A stretch of 37,713 bases of DNA from an uncultured Kiritimatiellota bacterium (GTDB lineage Bacteria > Verrucomicrobiota > Kiritimatiellia > RFP12 > UBA1067): assembly GCA_934643865.1 (NCBI GenBank), contig CAKUCX010000030.1, positions 1-37,713 of the forward strand, read 5' to 3'. The notes beneath the pieces were generated by a model. It ran no database searches, was not told where the DNA came from, and worked only from the letters and a program-made list of their open reading frames with translations. Each line of letters begins with the position of its first letter. Position 1 is the stretch's first letter. The position numbers were made by a program, and so were the translations under genes. Positions 7,490 through 16,005 of this stretch are shown here, piece by piece.

Positions 7490-9442
7490 ATGGCCAAGAC
7501 GCCGAAATTCGCGAACGCCAAGGTGTTCGACTGGGTAGACAAGTGGAACAAGGTCTGCACGCCCGACAAGATCGTGGTCGTGACGGGCACGAAGGAAGAG
7601 CACACGAAGATCTGCGAGATGATGGTCAAGAACGGCCAGTTCATCAAGCTCAACGAAAAGAAGCGCCCGGGCTGCTACCTCGCCCGCTCGCACGAGAGCG
7701 ACGTCGCGCGCGTCGAGGGCCGCACGTTCATCTGCTCGAAGAAGGAGATCGACGCGGGTCCGACGAACCACTGGATGGAGCCCGAGGCCATGAAGAAGCT
7801 CATGCTCAAGAGCTACAAGGGCTGCATGAAGGGCCGCACGATGTACGTGATCCCGTTCGCGATGGGTCCGATCGGCAACCCGATCACCCAGTACGGCATC
7901 GAGGTCACCGACTCGCCCTACGTCGTCGTGAACATGAACATCATGACGCGCACGGGCAAGGAGGTCCTCGACCACCTCGGCAAGGACGGCGACTTCATCC
8001 CCTGCATCCACTCCGTCGGCGCGCCGCTCAAGAAGGGCCAGAAGGACGTCGCGTGGCCCTGCGCGAAGAAGATCGAGGACAAGTTCATCACGCAGTTCCC
8101 GGAAGAGCGCCAGATCTGGTCGTTCGGCTCGGGCTATGGCGGGAACGCCCTCCTCGGAAAGAAGTGCTTCGCGCTGCGCATCGCCTCGAAGCTCGCGAAG
8201 GATCAGGGCTGGATGGCCGAGCACATGCTCATCCTCACGCTCACCTCGCCGGAGAAGAAGCAGTACCACGTCACGGCGGCGTTCCCGTCCGCCTGCGGCA
8301 AGACGAACCTCGCCATGATGCTGCCGAAGCTTCCGGGCTGGAAGCTCCAGACGATCGGCGACGACATCGCGTGGCTCAAGCCCGGCGACGACGGTCGCCT
8401 CTACGCGATCAACCCGGAGAACGGCTTCTTCGGCGTCGCGCCGGGCACGTCGATGGACTCGAACCCGAACGCGCTCAAGAGCTGCAAGAAGGGCACGATC
8501 TTCACGAACGTCGTTCTCACGCCCGACGGTGACATCTGGTGGGAGGACATGGGCATCAAGGCTCCGAAGGAAGGCATCGACTGGAAGGGCAACCCCTGCT
8601 ACGTCTGCGTGGACGATCCGTACCGCATGGGTCCGAAGCCGGGCATGACGAAGAAGGAGATCAAGGAGTCCAAGTACGTCGCGGCCCACAAGAACAGCCG
8701 CTTCACGGCGCCGGCGGTCAACTGCCCCGTCCTCGACAAGGAAGGCTTCAACGGCAAGTTCAACAAGAAGCCCACGGGCGTGCCGATCGACGCGATCCTC
8801 TTCGGCGGGCGCCGTCCGTCGACGATTCCGCTCGTGAACGAGGCGAAGGACTGGACGCATGGCGTGTTCATGGGTTCCGCCGCCGGCTCGGAAGTGACGG
8901 CCGCCGTCATCTCCGACCAGATCGGCCAGGTCCGCCGCGACCCGATGGCGATGCTGCCGTTCTTCGGCTACAACGTCGCGGACTACTTCCAGCACTGGCT
9001 GGAGATGGAGCGCACCTCCGCCGACGCGACGAAGCTGCCGAAGATCTACTTCGTCAACTGGTTCCGCAAGGGCGACGACGGTCGCTTCATGTGGCCGGGC
9101 TTCGGCGACAACAGCCGCGTCTTGAAGTGGATCTGCCAGCGCATCGAGGGCGCCGTCAAGGCGAACGAGACGGCGATCGGCAACATCCCGTTCGCGGAGG
9201 ACATCGACCTCGCCAACAACGACGAGACGGCGAAGTTCCACGTCGTCAAGGCCGACCTGGAGGAGATCCTCAAGGTGGACGTCGAAGGCTGGAAGAAGGA
9301 GATCGAGACGATCGGGGCGTCCTATGACGAATACGACGCGAAGCCGTCGAAGGACTCGAAGGTCGTCTCGAAGACGGCGCACCGCGTCCCGAAGGCGCTC
9401 CGCCAGGTGCTCGCCGACGTCACGGCCGCGCTCGCGAAGTAG
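7490..9442 (+). CDS. pckG: phosphoenolpyruvate carboxykinase (GTP)
   Basis: 650 residues, slightly longer than the usual 590-625. The kinase P-loop is of the GTP class: FPSACGKTNLAMM with the reactive Cys269 and Lys271. The ATP class would have GLSGTGKTTL. Other family blocks are GDDIAWLKPGDDGRLYAINP, GFFGVAPGTSMDSNPNAL, FTNVVLTPDGDIWWEDMG, ILFGGRRPSTIPLV (substrate loop) and FGYNVADYFQHWLEM. It interconverts oxaloacetate + GTP with PEP + CO2 + GDP in the cytoplasm, either for gluconeogenesis or, in fermenters, as a PEP-carboxylating step. It has its own promoter and a strong terminator, so it is probably monocistronic. With the carboxyltransferase at 3636 it forms a C3/C4-node cluster. Translation starts after aaggagcaaggaag. 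Confidence 0.97.
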   Translation: MAKTPKFANAKVFDWVDKWNKVCTPDKIVVVTGTKEEHTKICEMMVKNGQFIKLNEKKRPGCYLARSHESDVARVEGRTFICSKKEIDAGPTNHWMEPEAMKKLMLKSYKGCMKGRTMYVIPFAMGPIGNPITQYGIEVTDSPYVVVNMNIMTRTGKEVLDHLGKDGDFIPCIHSVGAPLKKGQKDVAWPCAKKIEDKFITQFPEERQIWSFGSGYGGNALLGKKCFALRIASKLAKDQGWMAEHMLILTLTSPEKKQYHVTAAFPSACGKTNLAMMLPKLPGWKLQTIGDDIAWLKPGDDGRLYAINPENGFFGVAPGTSMDSNPNALKSCKKGTIFTNVVLTPDGDIWWEDMGIKAPKEGIDWKGNPCYVCVDDPYRMGPKPGMTKKEIKESKYVAAHKNSRFTAPAVNCPVLDKEGFNGKFNKKPTGVPIDAILFGGRRPSTIPLVNEAKDWTHGVFMGSAAGSEVTAAVISDQIGQVRRDPMAMLPFFGYNVADYFQHWLEMERTSADATKLPKIYFVNWFRKGDDGRFMWPGFGDNSRVLKWICQRIEGAVKANETAIGNIPFAEDIDLANNDETAKFHVVKADLEEILKVDVEGWKKEIETIGASYDEYDAKPSKDSKVVSKTAHRVPKALRQVLADVTAALAK

Positions 9443-9480
9443 GCAGGCGCGGCAGGCGCGCACACGCGCGCTTGGCGAAG

Positions 9481-9511
9481 AGGGGCTGCGGCGCCATGCC
9501 GCAGCCCCTTT
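9481..9511 (+). terminator. Rho-independent terminator of pckG
   Basis: ggggctgcggc (9482-9492) pairs perfectly with gccgcagcccc (9498-9508) around a 5-nt loop (gccat). The stem is followed by ttt. It lies 40 bp after the pckG stop. Confidence 0.8.
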
Positions 9512-9639
9512 CGTCTGCCGGAAGGCCCGCGCGGCGCCGCATCCTGCGGGATGCGGGACCTTCGCCGGCCGTGCGTTCGCGTCGGGCGGCCCGGGCCGCA
9601 GACCACGAAGCGGCGCGGACGCGCACGTGTCGGATTTGG

Positions 9640-9645
9640 TATACT
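9640..9645 (+). promoter_or_regulatory. extended -10 box (TTTGGTATACT)
   Basis: TATACT at 9640-9645 is preceded by TTTGG, matching the extended -10 style of several other genes here. It predicts a start near 9652, upstream of the 23-codon reading frame and the oxidoreductase gene. No clear -35 was seen. Confidence 0.5.
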
Positions 9646-9670
9646 GTATGCCGTTCAAGAGAGGGAAACG

Positions 9671-9742
9671 ATGAAGAAGACGGTTCTGTTCGCTGTTCCG
9701 TCCCTGCTCGCCGACGGCGGCCCCGGCGCGGGCGGACGCTGA
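9671..9742 (+). CDS. short peptide frame (23 codons), leader peptide or gene remnant
   Basis: ATG at 9671 opens MKKTVLFAVPSLLADGGPGA and ends GGR-TGA at 9742. It has a gagaggg ribosome-binding site and sits 26 nt behind the TATACT box, so it should be translated first on the message that continues into the oxidoreductase gene 22 bp later. The lysine-plus-hydrophobic start looks like the beginning of a signal peptide that breaks off. It could be a decayed secreted-protein gene, a leader peptide coupled to the next gene, or chance. No known regulatory peptide is recognised. Confidence 0.3.
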   Translation: MKKTVLFAVPSLLADGGPGAGGR

Positions 9743-9764
9743 TCCCAAACAATAAGGAGAATCC

Positions 9765-10922
9765 ATGGACAAGCTGAAAATGGCGATGGTCGGCGGCGGC
9801 ATCGGCGCCTTCATCGGGAACGTCCACCGCATGGCGGTGCGGATCGACGGCGGCGTGGAACTCGTCGCGGGCGCGTTTGACGTGGACGCCGCGCGCGGGC
9901 AGGAGCAGGGGCGGCTGTTGGGCCTCGCCCCCGCGCGCGTCTACGACACGTGGCAGGAGCTGGTGCGGACGGAGGCGGCGCGTCCGAAGGCGGACCGCCT
10001 CGACTTCGTCGCCATCTGCACGCCGAACTTCACCCACTTCCCGATCGCGAAGGCCTGCCTGGAGTCGGGCTTCAACGTGATGTGTGAGAAGCCGATGACG
10101 ATGACCGCCGCCGAGGCGGAGGAGCTGGCGGCGCTCGTGAAGAAGACGCGCCTCACCTTCGGCGTGATGCACACCTACGTGGGCTATCCGATGGTGAAGC
10201 TCGCGCGCGATCTCGTGGCGCGCGGCGACCTCGGCCGCGTCGCGAAGGTCGTCGTCCAGTATCCGCAGGGCTGGATGCGCCGCGTCGACCCGAAGAAGAC
10301 GACGGTGGAGCGCCTGCGCTGGCGCATGGACCCGAAGACGAGCGGCATGAGCGGCTGCATGGCCGACATCGGCACGCACGCCGCGAACCTCGCCGAGTAC
10401 GTGACGGGCCTCAGGATCCGCGAGGTGCTGGCCGAGCTGACGCGCTTCGCCGGCGGCGCGCTGGACGACGACGGCAACGTGCTCGTCCACTTCGAGAAGG
10501 GCGCGAAGGGCGTCCTGATCGCCTCCCAGATCTCGACGGGCGAGGAGAACGGGCTGCGCATCCGCGTCTACGGCGAGAAGAAGGCGCTCGCCTGGCGGCA
10601 GGAAGACCCCCACGTCCTCTCCGTCTTCGCGCCGGGCGCGCCCGAGGAGACCTGGAAGCGCGGCAACCCCTACGTCGCCGAAGTCTCGCCCGCCGCCGCG
10701 CGCTGCACGCGCACGCCCGCCGGGCATCCCGAGGCGTTCCTGGAGGCGTTTGCGGACAACTACCTCAACTTCTGCGACACGATCCGCGCCCGTGCGGCGC
10801 GCCGGAAGCCCACGGCCCTCGAACTCGACTTCCCCGACGTCCAGGCGGGCGTGCGCGGCATGAAGTTCGTCGAGGCCGTCGTCGCCTCGCAGAAGGACGG
10901 CAATGTGTGGGTGAAGGTCTAG
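9765..10922 (+). CDS. Gfo/Idh/MocA-family oxidoreductase
   Basis: 385 residues. The N-terminal Rossmann fold begins MAMVGGGIGAFIGNVHRMAV, with the nucleotide-binding GGGIGAFIG. DFVAICTPNFTHFPIA and CEKPMTMTAAEAEEL (the conserved EKP of the family) follow. The C-terminal alpha/beta domain contains GCMADIGTHAANLAEYVTG, whose DIGTH supplies the catalytic Asp/His pair. These are NAD(P)-dependent dehydrogenases of sugars, inositols or their derivatives; the substrate cannot be read. No signal peptide is present, so it is cytoplasmic. aataaggag precedes the ATG. It heads the block with GH97 and the TIM-barrel protein, suggesting use of sugars released by secreted hydrolases. Confidence 0.92.
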   Translation: MDKLKMAMVGGGIGAFIGNVHRMAVRIDGGVELVAGAFDVDAARGQEQGRLLGLAPARVYDTWQELVRTEAARPKADRLDFVAICTPNFTHFPIAKACLESGFNVMCEKPMTMTAAEAEELAALVKKTRLTFGVMHTYVGYPMVKLARDLVARGDLGRVAKVVVQYPQGWMRRVDPKKTTVERLRWRMDPKTSGMSGCMADIGTHAANLAEYVTGLRIREVLAELTRFAGGALDDDGNVLVHFEKGAKGVLIASQISTGEENGLRIRVYGEKKALAWRQEDPHVLSVFAPGAPEETWKRGNPYVAEVSPAAARCTRTPAGHPEAFLEAFADNYLNFCDTIRARAARRKPTALELDFPDVQAGVRGMKFVEAVVASQKDGNVWVKV

Positions 10923-10946
10923 GGGGTGCGCGCGCGCGTTTTTTGA

Positions 10947-10952
10947 TACAAT
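10947..10952 (+). promoter_or_regulatory. -10 box (TACAAT) for the GH97 gene
   Basis: TTTTGATACAAT lies 25 bp after the oxidoreductase stop, preceded by an alternating gc tract and a run of six t. It gives a leader of about 60 nt before the ATG at 11021, which has an aaggag ribosome-binding site. Confidence 0.5.
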
Positions 10953-11020
10953 GGGCGACGCGCCGCCTGTGGCTGGCAAAGGCGCGGCGGAGAACTTAAC
11001 ACCAAGGAGAAAGTGAAAGC

Positions 11021-13021
11021 ATGAAGAAGACGACATGGATGGCGGCGGCGGCGCTCTTTGCCGCCGGATGCTGCTGCGTGTGCAACCGCGACGGGTCCGC
11101 CGCGAAGGCGGTTTCGCCCGACGGCAGGAACGTGATCCGGCTCTGGACGAGCCCGCTCGCCTACGAGGTCGCGCGCGACGGCGTGGTGGTGGTGGCGAAG
11201 ACCGAGATCGGCCTGAAGGTGGACGGCGCCTGCCTGAAGCCGGGCGAGGCGTGCAAGGTGACGGCGCGCAAGGTGGCGGGCACGGTCGAGACGCCCGTCT
11301 ACAAGAAGGCGCGCATCGACCTCGCCGGGAACGAGACGGCCGTGGACTTCGGCGCGTGGGGCATCCGCCTCGCGGCGCGCAACGACGGCGTGGCCTACCG
11401 CTTCGAGACGAAGAAGCCGGGCACGATCACGGTTGACGGCGAAAAGGCCGGGCTGACGATTCCCTGCGCGGAGGCGAAGTGCGCGCTCAACTACGGCAGC
11501 AGTGCCGGCTGTGAGGAGACGGTGCCCGTCGCGTGCAAGGCGGGCGAGATCGTGACGGGCAAGGAGAAGGGGCGCCGCTTCGTCTACCTGCCGCTCGTCT
11601 ACAAGGTGGGGGGCGTGAACGTGGCGGTGACCGAGTCGGACGTCTACGACTACCCGATCCTCAACCTCGTGAAGCCGGAGGGCGCGGGCGCGTTCGCCTC
11701 GACGTTCGCGGGCTTCCCGAAGCGCACCTACCGCGCGGGCGGCTGGGACAGCCGGAAGCCGATCGAGAAGGGCGGACGCTGGGTCGTCGTCGCCGAGCAT
11801 GACGACTTCCTCGTCAAGACCGAGGGGACGCGCACGTTCCCGTGGCGCGTGTTCGCGCTCGCGGACGCGCCGGCGAAGTTCTGCGAGGCCGACATCGTGA
11901 ACGCCCTCGCGCGCCCGCAGGCGAAGGGGGCCGACTTCTCGTGGGTGAAGCCGGGCAAGGTCGCCTGGGACTGGTGGAACGGCTGGGACAACAAGGGCGA
12001 GGCGGCCGGCTGCACGACGGCGGGCTACAAGCGCTTCATCGACTTCGCCGCGAAGACGGGCGTCGAGTACGTGATTCTCGACGAAGGCTGGAGCGAGACG
12101 CTGAACATCTGGAAGTTCCACCCGAACGTGGACGTGCCGGAGATCGTCCGCTACGGCAACGAGAAGGGCGTCGGGATCATCCTGTGGATGGCCTGGGCGC
12201 AGATCTACGGCGAGGAGGAGAAGGTCGCCGCGCACTTCGCGAAGCTCGGCGCGAAGGGCTTCAAGGTCGACTTCATGGACCGCGGCGACGCGGCGTGCGA
12301 GCGCTTCCTCTGGGCGTTCGCCGAGGCGTGCGCGAAGAACAGGATGCTCGTCGACTACCACGGCGCGCACCGCCCCACCGGCATGAGCCGCGCCTACCCG
12401 AACGTGCTCAACTACGAGGGCGTCCACGGGCTTGAGTGCGCCAAGTGGTTCAAGAACAACTACGACTTCATGGACAACGACGTGAAGGCGTTCTTCCTGC
12501 GCATGACGGCCGGCCCGATGGACTACACGCCCGGCGCGATGGACAACTACCCGATCGGCCAGTACAAGGGCGACAACGTGAACCCCGGCTCCGTCGGCAC
12601 GCGCTGCCGCCAGATGGCGATGATGGTCGCCTACGAGGCGCCGCTGCAGATGCTCTGCGACGCGCCGACGAAGTACGAGAAGAACATGGAGTGCTTCTCG
12701 TTCATGGCGGCGACGCCCGTCGTCTGGGCGGACACGGTGGGCCTCGGCGGCTGCCCCTGCACCTACGCCGCCGTGGCGCGCCGGGCGAAGGACGGCTCCT
12801 GGTACGCAGCGGCCCTTAACAACAAGGATCCGCGCGACTACGTGCTTGACACCGCGTTCCTCGGCTCCGGCGAGTGGACGGCCACGCTCTTCCGCGACGC
12901 GGCCGACGCCGACGCCCGGCCGACGCACTACGTCAAGGAGGCGAAGACCTTCAAGGCCGGCGACAAGGTGACGTTCCGCCTGGCGGCGGGCGGCGGCTTC
13001 GTCGCCAAGTTCGTGAAATAA
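11021..13021 (+). CDS. glycoside hydrolase family 97 lipoprotein
   Basis: 666 residues. A lipoprotein signal (MKKTTWMAAAALFAAGC; lipobox with Cys17) predicts lipidation. The N-terminal beta-sandwich (about 30-280) includes SPDGRNVIRLWTS and YPILNLVKPEGAGAFASTFA. The TIM barrel holds KVAWDWWNGWDNKGEA, VEYVILDEGWSETLN, GIILWMAWAQIYGEEEKV, then FKVDFMDRGD and YHGAHRPTGMSRAYPN. A C-terminal beta domain follows. The Asp in KVDFMD (about residue 417) sits where retaining GH97 alpha-galactosidases carry their nucleophile, so a retaining alpha-galactosidase-type enzyme is favoured over the inverting SusB type; this is an inference. It would remove alpha-linked sugars outside or in the periplasm. The next gene follows after 21 bp. 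Confidence 0.88.
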   Translation: MKKTTWMAAAALFAAGCCCVCNRDGSAAKAVSPDGRNVIRLWTSPLAYEVARDGVVVVAKTEIGLKVDGACLKPGEACKVTARKVAGTVETPVYKKARIDLAGNETAVDFGAWGIRLAARNDGVAYRFETKKPGTITVDGEKAGLTIPCAEAKCALNYGSSAGCEETVPVACKAGEIVTGKEKGRRFVYLPLVYKVGGVNVAVTESDVYDYPILNLVKPEGAGAFASTFAGFPKRTYRAGGWDSRKPIEKGGRWVVVAEHDDFLVKTEGTRTFPWRVFALADAPAKFCEADIVNALARPQAKGADFSWVKPGKVAWDWWNGWDNKGEAAGCTTAGYKRFIDFAAKTGVEYVILDEGWSETLNIWKFHPNVDVPEIVRYGNEKGVGIILWMAWAQIYGEEEKVAAHFAKLGAKGFKVDFMDRGDAACERFLWAFAEACAKNRMLVDYHGAHRPTGMSRAYPNVLNYEGVHGLECAKWFKNNYDFMDNDVKAFFLRMTAGPMDYTPGAMDNYPIGQYKGDNVNPGSVGTRCRQMAMMVAYEAPLQMLCDAPTKYEKNMECFSFMAATPVVWADTVGLGGCPCTYAAVARRAKDGSWYAAALNNKDPRDYVLDTAFLGSGEWTATLFRDAADADARPTHYVKEAKTFKAGDKVTFRLAAGGGFVAKFVK

Positions 13022-13042
13022 GCGCGCACCGAGAGGCCACCG

Positions 13043-13966
13043 ATGACGAACCGAAGAGACTTCCTGGCGGCGGCCGCCGCCGGCGCGCTCGTGGCGGGAT
13101 GCGCGACGGACGCGCCGCAGGCGGCAACGCGCCCGGCGGGCGCGTTCCGCTACGCGCTGAACCCCGCGACGATCCGCACGTACAAATGCCCGCTGAAGGA
13201 ACAGGTGCGCCTCTCGATCGTGGCGGGCTACGAGGGCATCGAGCCCTGGCTCGCCGACATCCGCGCGGCGAAGGCCGCCGGCGAACTGCGCGACATCCGC
13301 AAGATGTGCGAGGACGGCCGTCTCGCCGTCGTGAACGGTATCGGCTTCGCGCATTGGGCGATGCCGGACCCGGCAGACCGCCGGAAGGGCATGGAGGAGA
13401 TGAAGGCCGACATGGAACTCGTCGCCGAGCTGGGGGGGCGCTTCATCGCGGCGCCGCCGTTCGGCCTCCAGAAGCCCGGCAGCCCGAAGGTGTCGCTCGA
13501 CGCCTTCGCGGACGGCTACCGCGCCGTCCTCGAACTGGGCGGTCGCATGGGCGTCGTGCCGATCCTCGAATTCTGGGGGCATTCCGCGAACCTGAGCCGC
13601 CTCAACGAGGCGCTCTACGTCGCGGCGGCCTCGGGCCATGCGGAGGCCGCCGTCCTCGCGGACGTCTACCACATGTACCGGGGGGGCAGCCCCTACGAGG
13701 GCCTGCGCTTCTGCACGAAGTCCACGCTGCCCGTCCTCCACATGAACGACGTGCCGGCGACGCCCGCGCGCGCGCAGCTGAAGGACGCCGACCGCATCTG
13801 GCCGGGCGACGGCATCGCGCCGTGGCGCGAGATCAAGGACATCCTCCGCGCGGGCGGACTCGACCCCTGGCTCTCCCTCGAACTCTTCAACGCCTCCTAC
13901 TGCACCACGACGCCGCTTGAGACCCTGAAGACGGGGCTTGCGAAGATGAAGGCGGTGATGGCGTGA
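13043..13966 (+). CDS. Tat-exported lipoprotein of the sugar-phosphate isomerase/epimerase (TIM-barrel) superfamily
   Basis: 307 residues. The N-terminus MTNRRDFLAAAAAGALVAGC combines a Tat motif (NRRDFL) with a lipobox (LVAGC), so it should be exported folded and lipidated. The body matches the xylose-isomerase-like (AP endonuclease 2) barrel: AGYEGIEPWLADI, RLAVVNGIGFAHWAMPD, ELGGRFIAAPPFG, VVPILEFWGHSA, AAVLADVYHMYRGGSP, PVLHMNDVPATPA and 'WPGDGIAPWREIKDILRAGG' near the C-terminus. Metal ligands are probably the Glu in ILEF, the Asp in LADVYHM, the His in LHMND and the Glu in LSLELFN. The family isomerises sugars, inosose or hydroxypyruvate, or acts in AP-endonuclease-like roles. Its stop overlaps the next start by 4 bp (GTGA), indicating translational coupling. 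Confidence 0.87.
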   Translation: MTNRRDFLAAAAAGALVAGCATDAPQAATRPAGAFRYALNPATIRTYKCPLKEQVRLSIVAGYEGIEPWLADIRAAKAAGELRDIRKMCEDGRLAVVNGIGFAHWAMPDPADRRKGMEEMKADMELVAELGGRFIAAPPFGLQKPGSPKVSLDAFADGYRAVLELGGRMGVVPILEFWGHSANLSRLNEALYVAAASGHAEAAVLADVYHMYRGGSPYEGLRFCTKSTLPVLHMNDVPATPARAQLKDADRIWPGDGIAPWREIKDILRAGGLDPWLSLELFNASYCTTTPLETLKTGLAKMKAVMA

Positions 13967-16005
13967 CGCGAGGGGATGCGGCACCGTACAGATGGCGGTT
14001 CTTCAAGTCCGCCCGCTGCGTGCAGGTGAAGCTGGAGACGGGGGCCGACCTCGCGGCGCTCCCCGAGTTGGACCAGCGGCTCTGGACGGTCCTTTCCGCC
14101 TCCACGCAGGGACTGCGTTTCGACGCGGCGACGCTGCGCCTCCTCGACGCGGACGGCGACGGGCGCATCCGCGCGCCCGACGTGCTCGCCGCCGTCGCCT
14201 GGCTGCGTCCGCGCTTCCGCAGCCTCGACGTCCTCTTCGCGCGCAAGGCCGAGATCGCGCTGGAGGCCGTCAACGACGGGACGGACGAGGGCCGGGCGCT
14301 GCTCGCCTCGTTCCGGCGCATCCTCGCCCGCGAGGACCGCGCCGACGCGACGGCGATCTCCCTTGCGGACGTGCTGGGCGCGACGGCCCTCTTCAACGCC
14401 CAGCCGTTCAACGGCGATGGCGTCGTCACCCCGAAATCGACCGCCGACGCGGCGCTTGCCGCCGTGGTCGAGCAGATCGCCGCGTGCGAGGGCGCGACGC
14501 GGGACCGCTCGGGCGACGACGGCATCGACCAGGCGGCGGCCGACCGCTTCTTCGCCGACGCGCGGGCCCATCTCGCCTGGAAGGCCGCCGGCGCGAAGGT
14601 CGCCGTCCTCGGCGAAGCGACGGCGGCCGCCTACGCCGCCTACGAGGCCGTCGCGGCGGAGATCGACGCCTACTTCACGCCGCCCGCCGACCTGCCGCTC
14701 GTCGCCGAGGACCCCACGCCCGTCCTGCCGCTCACGGCGGGCGTGAACCCCCTCTGGGCCGAACGGTTCCAGACGTTCGCGGACAAGGCCGCAGGGCCCG
14801 TTCTGGGCGTGGCGGGCGTCGAATCCATCACGCGCGCCGACTGGGCCGCCGTCAAGGCGAAGTTCGCGCCCTACGGCGCGTGGCGCGCAGCCCGGGCGGG
14901 CGCCGCCGTCGCGGAGGTGGGGGACGACCGCCTTGCGCAGCTGCTTGAAGGGGGGCGCGCCGAGGCCGCCGTCAACGACCTCCTCGCGCGCGACCGCGCG
15001 CTCGCGGACGAGTCGGCGCGTTTCGCGGACTGCGCGCGCGCGCTGCGTTTCGCCGCCCACCTCGCCACCTGGCTCCGCAACTACGTCAACCAGGCGAACC
15101 TCTACGACACGAAGGGCGAGAGCGTCTTCCGCACGGGCGAGCTCTACATCGACGGGCGCGTCTGCCGCCTCTGCTTCCACGTCGCGGACGAGGCTGCGCA
15201 CGCCGCGCTCGCCGCGAAGAGCAAGTGCTGCCTCCTCTACGCGAAGCTCACGCGCCGGGCGGCGGGGGCCGCGCGCACGGTCTGCGCCGTCGTCACCGCC
15301 GGTTCCACGGCGGGCCTCTACGCGGGGCGCAACGGTGTGTTCTACGACTGCGACGGACAGGACTGGGATGCCGTCGTCACGCGCGTTGTCGAGGCGCAGG
15401 TCTCCCTCCGGGAGGCATTCTGGGCGCCGTGGGCGAAGATCGCCGCGACGATCGCCGCGCAGTGCCGGAAATTCCTGTCATCCTGCCAGGCGACCGCCGC
15501 CGACAAGGTCGGGGACGCCGCCGCGCCCGCGCCGAAGCCGCCGGACGCCGCCGCGCTCGCCTCGGGCGTCGCCGCGCTCGGCGTGGGCGTGGGCATGGCC
15601 GGCGCCGCGTGCGCGGGGCTGATCGGCCTCGTCGCGGGGCTTCCGCTCTGGAAGGTGCTGGCGGGCGTGGCGGCGATCATCCTCCTCGTCTCGCTGCCGA
15701 GCGTCGTCCTCGCGTGGCTCAAACTGCGCGCGCGCGACCTGGGGGCGATCCTCAATGCCGGCGGCTGGGCGGTGAATCGCCCGCTCACGTTCTCGGTGGG
15801 GCTCGCGCGCACGTTCACGCGCCGGGCGTCCCTCCCGGTGGGCGCCGCCGTCGCGCGCGACCCTTACGCCCGGCACGGCGTGCTGGGCTGTCTGCTGCTC
15901 GTCGCGTTGCTGGGCGCCGCCGCCGTCGGCGTGTGCTGGAGACTGCACTGCGGCCCTTTTGCCGAGACGGCCGCGTCCGTCCCGAACGTACAGGAGGTGA
16001 AGTGA
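13963..16005 (+). CDS. conserved hypothetical membrane protein with EF-hand-like motifs
   Basis: 680 residues from a GTG that overlaps the preceding stop (GTGA). The N-terminal segment 'YRWRFFKSARCVQVKLETGA' and 'LDQRLWTVLSASTQGLRFDA' lead into a canonical EF-hand loop, DADGDGRIRAPD (about residues 63-74). Weaker loops are FNGDGVVTP (about 150) and DRSGDDGIDQAA (about 183). Residues 200-520 are helical and unassigned, with AHLATWLRNYVNQANLYD conserved-looking in the middle. An Ala/Pro linker (about 520-530) precedes two or three membrane spans (GVGVGMAGAACAGLIGLVAG, VLAGVAAIILLVSLPSVVLA, GCLLLVALLGAAAVGVCW). I infer a calcium-responsive, membrane-anchored protein. I recall similar unnamed proteins in other phyla but cannot give a function. 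Coupling to the sugar genes on both sides suggests a shared operon. Confidence 0.75.
   Translation: MTRGDAAPYRWRFFKSARCVQVKLETGADLAALPELDQRLWTVLSASTQGLRFDAATLRLLDADGDGRIRAPDVLAAVAWLRPRFRSLDVLFARKAEIALEAVNDGTDEGRALLASFRRILAREDRADATAISLADVLGATALFNAQPFNGDGVVTPKSTADAALAAVVEQIAACEGATRDRSGDDGIDQAAADRFFADARAHLAWKAAGAKVAVLGEATAAAYAAYEAVAAEIDAYFTPPADLPLVAEDPTPVLPLTAGVNPLWAERFQTFADKAAGPVLGVAGVESITRADWAAVKAKFAPYGAWRAARAGAAVAEVGDDRLAQLLEGGRAEAAVNDLLARDRALADESARFADCARALRFAAHLATWLRNYVNQANLYDTKGESVFRTGELYIDGRVCRLCFHVADEAAHAALAAKSKCCLLYAKLTRRAAGAARTVCAVVTAGSTAGLYAGRNGVFYDCDGQDWDAVVTRVVEAQVSLREAFWAPWAKIAATIAAQCRKFLSSCQATAADKVGDAAAPAPKPPDAAALASGVAALGVGVGMAGAACAGLIGLVAGLPLWKVLAGVAAIILLVSLPSVVLAWLKLRARDLGAILNAGGWAVNRPLTFSVGLARTFTRRASLPVGAAVARDPYARHGVLGCLLLVALLGAAAVGVCWRLHCGPFAETAASVPNVQEVK

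Noticed and set aside
9443..9764. Overlapping short frames after pckG (for example one starting MAKRGCGAMPQ)
   Set aside because: They run through the pckG terminator stem and have shadow-like composition.
10928..10945. Alternating gc tract plus t-run after the oxidoreductase as a terminator
   Set aside because: The gc tract is self-complementary but leaves too short a stem after allowing a loop, and the t-run overlaps the next promoter.
10919..13984. Minus-strand frame of about 1020 codons opposite the GH97 and TIM-barrel genes
   Set aside because: Composition is Arg/His/Ala/Val-rich low-complexity; it covers two well-supported genes and has no recognisable motif.
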